Positions 1 through 4,843 of a DNA stretch of 7,068 nt are shown here, one piece after another (position 1 is the first letter of the stretch; each line of letters starts with the position of its first letter). Under the pieces are notes generated by a model. That model had not been told where the DNA came from. It ran no database searches and saw only the letters and a program-made list of their open reading frames with translations. This DNA is from UBA3210 sp963648895 (lineage in GTDB: Bacteria; Bacillota_I; Bacilli_A; RFN20; CAG-449). The position numbers and the translations under genes are program-made. The DNA lies in contig CAVJGK010000075.1 in NCBI GenBank assembly GCA_963648895.1, forward strand, positions 1-7,068, in the 5' to 3' direction.

Positions 1-3000
1 GTTAAGGATGATTTTGTTACAACTTCTGAAGAATATATAACTTTTAATGGAGAAAAAATTGGTGTAAAGGTATATGGAACTGATGAAGACACAACTCTAG
101 CTGCTTTATTTGATGAAGACGGGGAATTATATTATTTAACTAAATTAGCTGAAACAGATAAAACTGGCAATATTATTACTACTAATTCAGCAGATTTGTT
201 TTTACCTACTACACTAAAAGACAAAAATATTACTATTGAATGGAAATCTAATAATAATAATTATTTATCTGATAACGGTATTATTCAAAGTGATGTAAAT
301 AATGGTACAAAAGTATCTATTACAGGATATTTCACTATTAATAATAAAGTTTTAACTAAAACAATAACTATTAAAGTATCAAATCAAAATCATGATACTA
401 TATTCCAATATTTTTTGGCACAATTATCACCTATTACTATTGAACATGTATATAGTGCCGGTAGAGAACTATATTCATATTATTATTTACCAATAGTAGC
501 TTCTAGCACTTCAAACAAGTATCATTATACGAATGCATATAATACTCCATATAACGAAAATAGTGAATCTACTGAAATAGGTTATTCATGGTTAGGATTT
601 AATGATGTAGCGTTTGAATCACTAACTTATACGCAAATACCAGCATATAATTTTATTTCGATAAATCAAAATGCTATAGATACTAATCACAATAACGATA
701 AAGGTGTTGCTATATATTTAAGTAGTGCTACATTTGAAACTTATGCTCAAATTAATTTAGTTGCTAAATTTGCTAATGATGAAGAAGAATATAGTGGCAA
801 AGTTAATATTATTATCAATCCTGGTTATGATACTAGTTTAAATGAATTAGTATTTGAAAAAACTGAACAAGATTTATCGCAAGTTGATGTTTTGCAAAAC
901 ATATTAGATACAAGAAAAGAAAATAATATGTTAAATGAAAAAGGTGATTTTATCCTTGATGGTACATATAACAGTTATTTAATTCAATATGTAATTCCTG
1001 AATCTAGCGTTAATGCAATTAGTGAAATTATTGGATACTCTGATGATAATTGTACTAAAATAGTAGCTAAAATTAGTGAAGCATATACATATAATGAATC
1101 AAGTTCTAGTTCTTGGCGCAATATGTTTACAGTTGATCAAATGAAACAAATTGTTAAGTATAAAGTATGTTTAAACCCTGAAGGATTTCTACTTAATGAT
1201 TCATCATTTGCAGTTAACGTTGTACTTGTAATGCCTACAAGTGATAACGCACTTCATACAGCAGCAAGAATTCAGTACTTTACTTGTCCTGGTGTTATTA
1301 AATGTGATTCAGAAGGTTTTGCTAATATGTCTGTATTTAATTCGGTTAAATATCAAGTATGGACTGAATTAAAGAAGAAGACTAGTGAAACTTATAATGG
1401 AGATGTAATTGATGATGATTATACAAGTAGTAGTGATAATCTATCATTTACTGTTTCTAATAATATAGTTACTAATCATACAGGTGCTTATATTTTGCGT
1501 CATGATGCATACTTATGTACATCTTTAGTATTTGATACATCGGAAAACATTACTTCAACTGACAATCATATTGTTTATGGATTATCTAAATTAATTGATT
1601 GGGCAACCTGTGATTCTAAAAATACGTTAAGTGCAAGATATTCTAATGATAAGAGTTTTAATACAAGTTCTACTTTTTGGTCAACATATAAAGACTATGC
1701 ATCAAACGGAGAAAGTTATTTAGATAATAATGAACAAACTGTTTTAAAGGCTTATTATAAAGAATTTATTAAAACCGATTTATCTGACGCGGAATGGAAT
1801 ACTATACTTAATAATATTTCTTATAACATATATGATAGTGATGGCAATCCAAAATATATTATTTATGATTATGCTGGATTAAATGCAGCAGTTAACGCTT
1901 ATTGGAATAATACATCTACTTATGGAACTAACTATGACTGGGGCAGTACAACAACTGCTTCAGAAATTGTTGGTAAATGGCATGATGGACTTATTTGTTG
2001 GGCATTTAACACTAGAAATATAGGTGAAAGAGCAGGTAGCCGTGCTTGTTATGGTACATACGATTGGACTGGATTAGTAGGCAGTGATTATTCTTCTTGG
2101 TCTTCAAGTCGAACTGGTAGTTCTGATACTAGTTATGATAATAGTAAATATTATACTGGTGATAATTATGTTTATGATAATACTTCATACATCACAATTT
2201 ATGAATTAGAAGTATTAATGGCATTTATGTTAAATACTAAAGCAGCTAGGTCTGCTTCTACATCTCAAGTTAGTGATACTGCTAAAGCGGAAGTTCAAAG
2301 AATTAGAGATACATACTTTGTTATTCCAAGATATTTTAATGATGATGGTATTGCTAGCTTAATCGCAAAAGCTTATAGTGATTTAGGCAAAACAGTATCG
2401 GGAAATGAAACAACTGGATTTAGTGCTGAATTAAAAGAATTTAGAGTTGCAGGTGTAAATTATACTACACCACATGTAACATTGTTAGATGCTTCAACTA
2501 GTGGTTTAGATTATTTCCCTAATTTAACAACATTATATATTCATGGTGATTTTGATAATAAACTAAGAGCATTCCAATTAGATTCTTCATTAACAACTGT
2601 ATTTAATCGTATTACATCAACTAATACCAAATTAGAAAATTTAGCATTTGAATATTGTTCGGATTCTAATATGTCCTTAAGCTTAGAAAATATTTATAAA
2701 TTAAGTAATCTAGAAGTTATTTCTTTCAGGCATAATCAATCTATTAACAATATTGGTGCATTATTAAAATTAGATTTAAGTAAATTATCTTATGTTGATG
2801 TTTCTGATATTAATTTAAAGAATGCTTATTCGGAATTTGCATTACAAGCAATTAATTTAAAATCAGAAGTCACTCATACTCTTTATTATTCATTAGACGG
2901 AAGTACAGCTGCAACTGAATACACAAAATCTTTAGCAAAAGATGCAGAAGGTTTAATCTACTTAGAAGAATTCTATACATTACTTGCTGAAAATGCGCAA

Positions 3001-4818
3001 TTAACTCAAAAAGTATATGATGATAATGGTAATGAAACAGATGTTCAGTGGTCTATTGAAGAGGGAAATGGATTGACATATGTTAGTTCGTCTAATACTT
3101 CAAATCTTAATTCTATTTCTTATGCATATACTAATTATTATTTTGTTACTAGTGATTTTACTTATAAAGGCATTACATTTACTAAAAATCATTTATATAA
3201 GATTTATTCAAATACAAATGGAAATGTCGCTTTCAAAGAAGTAACAGATAAAAATGGAAACGCTATTGAATTATTGGATAGTGAACCTAGTGATACATTA
3301 ACTGATGAAGAAAAAAATGCTGCGATTAGTGGTATAGAAAAACAAAATATCAATGTAATAGGTGAATATACTTTAACTAATACAGGTGGATTTAATAATG
3401 TAACAATCGATAATAGTAGTAGTTATACTCCAAGTGAGGGAACAAATTTACAAGGAAGCAATAGTACAACTACATGTAGACTTTATGATTCTTCTAGTAA
3501 TCAAATTGGAACAATTTCAGGGTATTCTATTGGATATTTATCTAGTACAAATTTATCTAGAACTTTAACTTATATAAAAGAAGAGTATTCTTTAACAAAT
3601 GCAATTAGTACGACAGTCGATAAATATTATTATGTCTCAGATAATGGATATTATAATATATACAAAAAATCTTATTTAATTGAAATCGCAGATACTGAAA
3701 CTACAATTTCGGATACAAGAAAAGATACTGAAACATTTAGATGTTGGTATGTAGCGTCAAGTCGTACAGGTAGGAGGAATAATTATACTTATAGTTTTAC
3801 TAGTTTATTAAATAGTTATGCAACTATAAAATATATTGAATTTAATGGTACTACATATGATATTTATTCAGATGATTATTATAGTAAAACTGTAGGAACT
3901 CCTACTTCTAAAATATCAAGTGAAGATTCTATTGATACAATTAGTATTGATGAAAATACAATTATGTGTTCAGCAATGAACGCAAGTGATTCATTAGATA
4001 ATGCAGTTAATTCTATACACAAAACTTATTCAATTACTAATAATTCAATCATGTATGATAATTATAGTTACAATACAATTGCTCAAGGATATTATACAAT
4101 TGGAATAGATAGTACAGGCTTTACTTATACATCAGCAAGTTCAAGTACCGCAATTTTAAATGCTAAGTATATGGATGATTTACTTGCTGAAGCAAATACT
4201 CATTTAAATGATGCTAAATTCGGTTTATATTATCATAAATATTATGCTTATGGCGGTGGAACTGCTACCTATAATGGATTTACTTATACTAATAAAAACA
4301 TCTATATATTAGATATTGGAAACGATGGTAAATTCTATTGGACGCAAGATTCTAATGTAAACGCAAGAACTTATGAAGAAGTAACAGGCACTTATAAAGA
4401 TCTTGATACTATCATTAATAACTTAGATTCTTCATATTTGGGTAAAGTATATTATTATACTGGTAGTGTTAACTCTACATGGAGAATTGGTACTAATGTA
4501 TGGTTCCAAGTTATATATGATTCTGAACTAGGTGTTTATCAATTTACTAGATTTGGAGTTGTTGATTCAGCATATTTAACTTTCAATTCAAGTGGTAAAT
4601 TATCAACATATAATAATAATAATAATTTAAATAGTGATGGTTTAAAATCTATTTGTAATATTGTTGAATATATGGATACATCTACATTCTCAAGTGGCGC
4701 AGCCACAACAACTTATGATAAAGCAACTGGTGGAACATTTACGGCAGTAATTAAAGCTAGTATTACAGTAAATGGAGAGAAATACGAACGATTATTTGTA
4801 ATAGAAGTCATTGGTTAG
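1..4818 (+). CDS. Giant LRR/Ig-like surface protein, 5'-truncated by window
   Basis: The frame is open from base 1 to the TAG at 4816-4818 (1605 codons). The first possible start, TTG at 196, is rejected: coding continues upstream of it, it has no ribosome binding site, and it falls inside an Ig-like domain. The true start is therefore outside the window. Visible order by window residue: a strand-rich segment (1-64), aBig-type Ig-like domain (65-126), a second diverged Ig-like domain (about 163-275), an unassigned segment (276-494), an LRR entry segment (495-536), a Trp/Tyr/Gly-rich insertion (537-806), leucine-rich repeats (about 835-939), then a C-terminal Ig-like fold (from 1014) whose last strands appear only at 1576-1605, with Tyr-rich hairpin repeats between. 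It is rich in Asn, Ser, Thr and Tyr and carries about 13 cysteines. No LPxTG, C-terminal membrane helix or catalytic motif is seen. LRR plus Ig domains usually mean extracellular binding or adhesion; the ligand is unknown. It is probably co-transcribed with the downstream paralogue. The family assignment is by eye. Confidence 0.93.
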   Translation, partial: VKDDFVTTSEEYITFNGEKIGVKVYGTDEDTTLAALFDEDGELYYLTKLAETDKTGNIITTNSADLFLPTTLKDKNITIEWKSNNNNYLSDNGIIQSDVNNGTKVSITGYFTINNKVLTKTITIKVSNQNHDTIFQYFLAQLSPITIEHVYSAGRELYSYYYLPIVASSTSNKYHYTNAYNTPYNENSESTEIGYSWLGFNDVAFESLTYTQIPAYNFISINQNAIDTNHNNDKGVAIYLSSATFETYAQINLVAKFANDEEEYSGKVNIIINPGYDTSLNELVFEKTEQDLSQVDVLQNILDTRKENNMLNEKGDFILDGTYNSYLIQYVIPESSVNAISEIIGYSDDNCTKIVAKISEAYTYNESSSSSWRNMFTVDQMKQIVKYKVCLNPEGFLLNDSSFAVNVVLVMPTSDNALHTAARIQYFTCPGVIKCDSEGFANMSVFNSVKYQVWTELKKKTSETYNGDVIDDDYTSSSDNLSFTVSNNIVTNHTGAYILRHDAYLCTSLVFDTSENITSTDNHIVYGLSKLIDWATCDSKNTLSARYSNDKSFNTSSTFWSTYKDYASNGESYLDNNEQTVLKAYYKEFIKTDLSDAEWNTILNNISYNIYDSDGNPKYIIYDYAGLNAAVNAYWNNTSTYGTNYDWGSTTTASEIVGKWHDGLICWAFNTRNIGERAGSRACYGTYDWTGLVGSDYSSWSSSRTGSSDTSYDNSKYYTGDNYVYDNTSYITIYELEVLMAFMLNTKAARSASTSQVSDTAKAEVQRIRDTYFVIPRYFNDDGIASLIAKAYSDLGKTVSGNETTGFSAELKEFRVAGVNYTTPHVTLLDASTSGLDYFPNLTTLYIHGDFDNKLRAFQLDSSLTTVFNRITSTNTKLENLAFEYCSDSNMSLSLENIYKLSNLEVISFRHNQSINNIGALLKLDLSKLSYVDVSDINLKNAYSEFALQAINLKSEVTHTLYYSLDGSTAATEYTKSLAKDAEGLIYLEEFYTLLAENAQLTQKVYDDNGNETDVQWSIEEGNGLTYVSSSNTSNLNSISYAYTNYYFVTSDFTYKGITFTKNHLYKIYSNTNGNVAFKEVTDKNGNAIELLDSEPSDTLTDEEKNAAISGIEKQNINVIGEYTLTNTGGFNNVTIDNSSSYTPSEGTNLQGSNSTTTCRLYDSSSNQIGTISGYSIGYLSSTNLSRTLTYIKEEYSLTNAISTTVDKYYYVSDNGYYNIYKKSYLIEIADTETTISDTRKDTETFRCWYVASSRTGRRNNYTYSFTSLLNSYATIKYIEFNGTTYDIYSDDYYSKTVGTPTSKISSEDSIDTISIDENTIMCSAMNASDSLDNAVNSIHKTYSITNNSIMYDNYSYNTIAQGYYTIGIDSTGFTYTSASSSTAILNAKYMDDLLAEANTHLNDAKFGLYYHKYYAYGGGTATYNGFTYTNKNIYILDIGNDGKFYWTQDSNVNARTYEEVTGTYKDLDTIINNLDSSYLGKVYYYTGSVNSTWRIGTNVWFQVIYDSELGVYQFTRFGVVDSAYLTFNSSGKLSTYNNNNNLNSDGLKSICNIVEYMDTSTFSSGAATTTYDKATGGTFTAVIKASITVNGEKYERLFVIEVIG
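193..378 (+). other. aBig-type bacterial Ig-like domain (gene 1, first)
   Basis: Residues 65-126 follow the pattern of atrophied bacterial Ig domains: an opening LPTTL strand, then ITIEWKS with the core tryptophan, a short SN-rich turn, LSDNGII, and two closing strands ending TKTITIKV. The same pattern with the same spacing occurs in gene 2 at 5711-5899 (LPFTY, ISIEYESSN, LSNLGII). Such domains act as stalk or binding modules in exported proteins. Confidence 0.75.
487..825 (+). other. Diverged second Ig-like domain (gene 1)
   Basis: Residues 163-275 keep the outline of the Ig-like pattern: a YYLPIVAS opening strand, GYSWLGF with a core Trp, and closing strands INLVAKF and GKVNIIINPG. The closing strand resembles the one in gene 2 (VVLHIINPD). 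It is longer than the first domain because of a loop of about 40 residues after the opening strand. The assignment is weaker than for the first domain and its edges are approximate. Confidence 0.45.
1483..1608 (+). other. Leucine-rich repeat entry segment (gene 1)
   Basis: Residues 495-536 include AYILRHDAYLCTSLVFD and then HIVYGLSKLIDWATC, resembling the xxLxxLxF start and the 'GLxxL' step that opens internalin-like LRR regions. The main repeats do not follow directly; they resume about 270 residues later. The assignment rests on pattern only. Confidence 0.4.
1609..2418 (+). other. Trp/Tyr/Gly-rich insertion between LRR segments (gene 1)
   Basis: Residues 537-806 do not read as LRR or Ig-like sequence. 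The first part looks helical (for example LKAYYKEFIKTDLSDAEW). It is followed by a Trp/Tyr/Gly/Ser stretch with six Trp in 66 residues (1903-2100), and then a helical segment with LEVLMAFMLNTKAA and an Ala/Lys/Arg-rich stretch. No family is recognised. It may be a separate ligand-binding module placed in a loop of the LRR region, but that is inference. Confidence 0.4.
2503..2817 (+). other. Leucine-rich repeats (gene 1)
   Basis: Residues 835-939 contain successive LRR-like units of about 20-30 residues: LDYFPNLTTLYIHG, then FQLDSSLTTVF, TKLENLAFEYC, IYKLSNLEVISFRHN and LDLSKLSYVDVSDI. Leucine and other aliphatic residues are spaced in the LxxLxxLxL fashion. This is the clearest known fold in gene 1 and suggests a protein-binding surface of internalin type. 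The number of units, about four to five, was counted by eye. Confidence 0.7.
3040..3099 (+). other. First strands of a split C-terminal Ig-like domain (gene 1)
   Basis: Residues 1014-1033 read DVQWSIEEGNGLTYVS, matching the core-Trp strand and following turn of bacterial Ig-like domains. The expected closing strands do not follow here; the best match for them is at the C-terminus (4726-4815). The split is an inference. Confidence 0.4.
3121..3261 (+). repeat. Tyr-rich hairpin module, copy A (gene 1)
   Basis: Residues 1041-1087 have the form NYYFVTSD, then YKGITFTKNHLYKIY, then a NG turn. The same form returns at 3622-3693, 4234-4356 and 4441-4563. It is repeated only at protein level; the DNA copies have diverged. 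Confidence 0.5.
3622..3693 (+). repeat. Tyr-rich hairpin module, copy B (gene 1)
   Basis: Residues 1208-1231 (KYYYVSDNGYYNIYKK followed by YLIEI) match the YYxV(S/T)D opening and the LxxI strand of copy A but lack the middle TxT strand. This is a shortened or diverged copy. Confidence 0.4.
4234..4356 (+). repeat. Tyr-rich hairpin module, copy C (gene 1)
   Basis: Residues 1412-1452 include HKYYAYGG, YNGFTYTNKNIYILDIG and an NDGKFYW turn. The YxGxTxTxxxxYxI pattern is the same as in copy A. A helix-like lead-in (DDLLAEANTHL) precedes it, as before copy D. Confidence 0.5.
4441..4563 (+). repeat. Tyr-rich hairpin module, copy D (gene 1)
   Basis: Residues 1481-1521 include GKVYYYTGSV, then WRIGTNVWFQVIYD, then LGVYQFTRFG. 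It follows a helix-like lead-in (LDTIINNLDSSYL) comparable to that of copy C. Confidence 0.45.
4612..4626 (+). repeat. In-frame (AAT)5 trinucleotide tract
   Basis: Five AAT codons encode five asparagines near the C-terminus of gene 1. A shorter (AAT)4 lies at 250-261. Length changes would keep the frame, so they could vary loop length without switching the gene off. Confidence 0.85.
4726..4815 (+). other. Closing strands of the C-terminal Ig-like domain (gene 1)
   Basis: Residues 1576-1605 (GGTFTAVIKASITVNGEKY, then FVIEVIG) match the final strands of bacterial Ig-like domains and resemble TGYFTINNK...TITIKV at residues 107-126. The protein ends directly after this strand, with no sorting signal. 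Confidence 0.55.
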
Positions 4819-4825
4819 TTAAAAG

Positions 4826-4833
4826 AAAGGAGG
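4826..4833 (+). promoter_or_regulatory. Strong ribosome binding site for the second gene
   Basis: AAAGGAGG lies 10 bases before ATG 4844, a near-perfect Shine-Dalgarno at slightly long spacing. It stands out from the AT-rich surroundings and fixes the start of gene 2. The 25-base gap from the upstream stop, with no terminator, points to one operon. Confidence 0.93.
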
Positions 4834-4843
4834 CAAGAGCCTT
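4830..4843 (+). promoter_or_regulatory. Possible hairpin covering the ribosome binding site
   Basis: AGGC (4831-4834) pairs with GCCT (4839-4842) around an AAGA loop, and G4830-U4843 can add a wobble pair. The 5' arm uses the last bases of the Shine-Dalgarno, and the 3' arm ends one base before the ATG. If it forms in mRNA it could reduce initiation unless ribosomes finishing gene 1, whose stop is at 4816, open it. There is no U-tract after it, so it is not a terminator. It is only 4-5 base pairs long and its function is inferred. Confidence 0.4.

Noticed and set aside
196..198. TTG as the start codon of gene 1
   Set aside because: The frame is open back to base 1 with good coding character, there is no Shine-Dalgarno before it, and the codon lies inside an Ig-like domain. 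It reads as an internal leucine.
205..219. LPTTL as a sortase-type sorting signal
   Set aside because: It is deep inside the protein, is the opening strand of an Ig-like domain, and has no following hydrophobic helix or basic tail.
1834..1869. EF-hand-like calcium loop DSDGNPKYIIYD
   Set aside because: Asp/Asn/Gly turns of this type are common between beta strands in this protein (also DDNGN and DKNGN), flanking helices are not evident, and calcium binding cannot be supported.
3311..3317. Homopolymer phase-variation switch
   Set aside because: The longest A runs noticed are seven bases (3311-3317 and 5576-5582), ordinary for this base composition, and both genes are intact in frame.
4830..4843. 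Hairpin as a rho-independent terminator between the genes
   Set aside because: The stem is short and followed directly by ATGAAAA rather than a U-tract, and it overlaps the ribosome binding site of gene 2.
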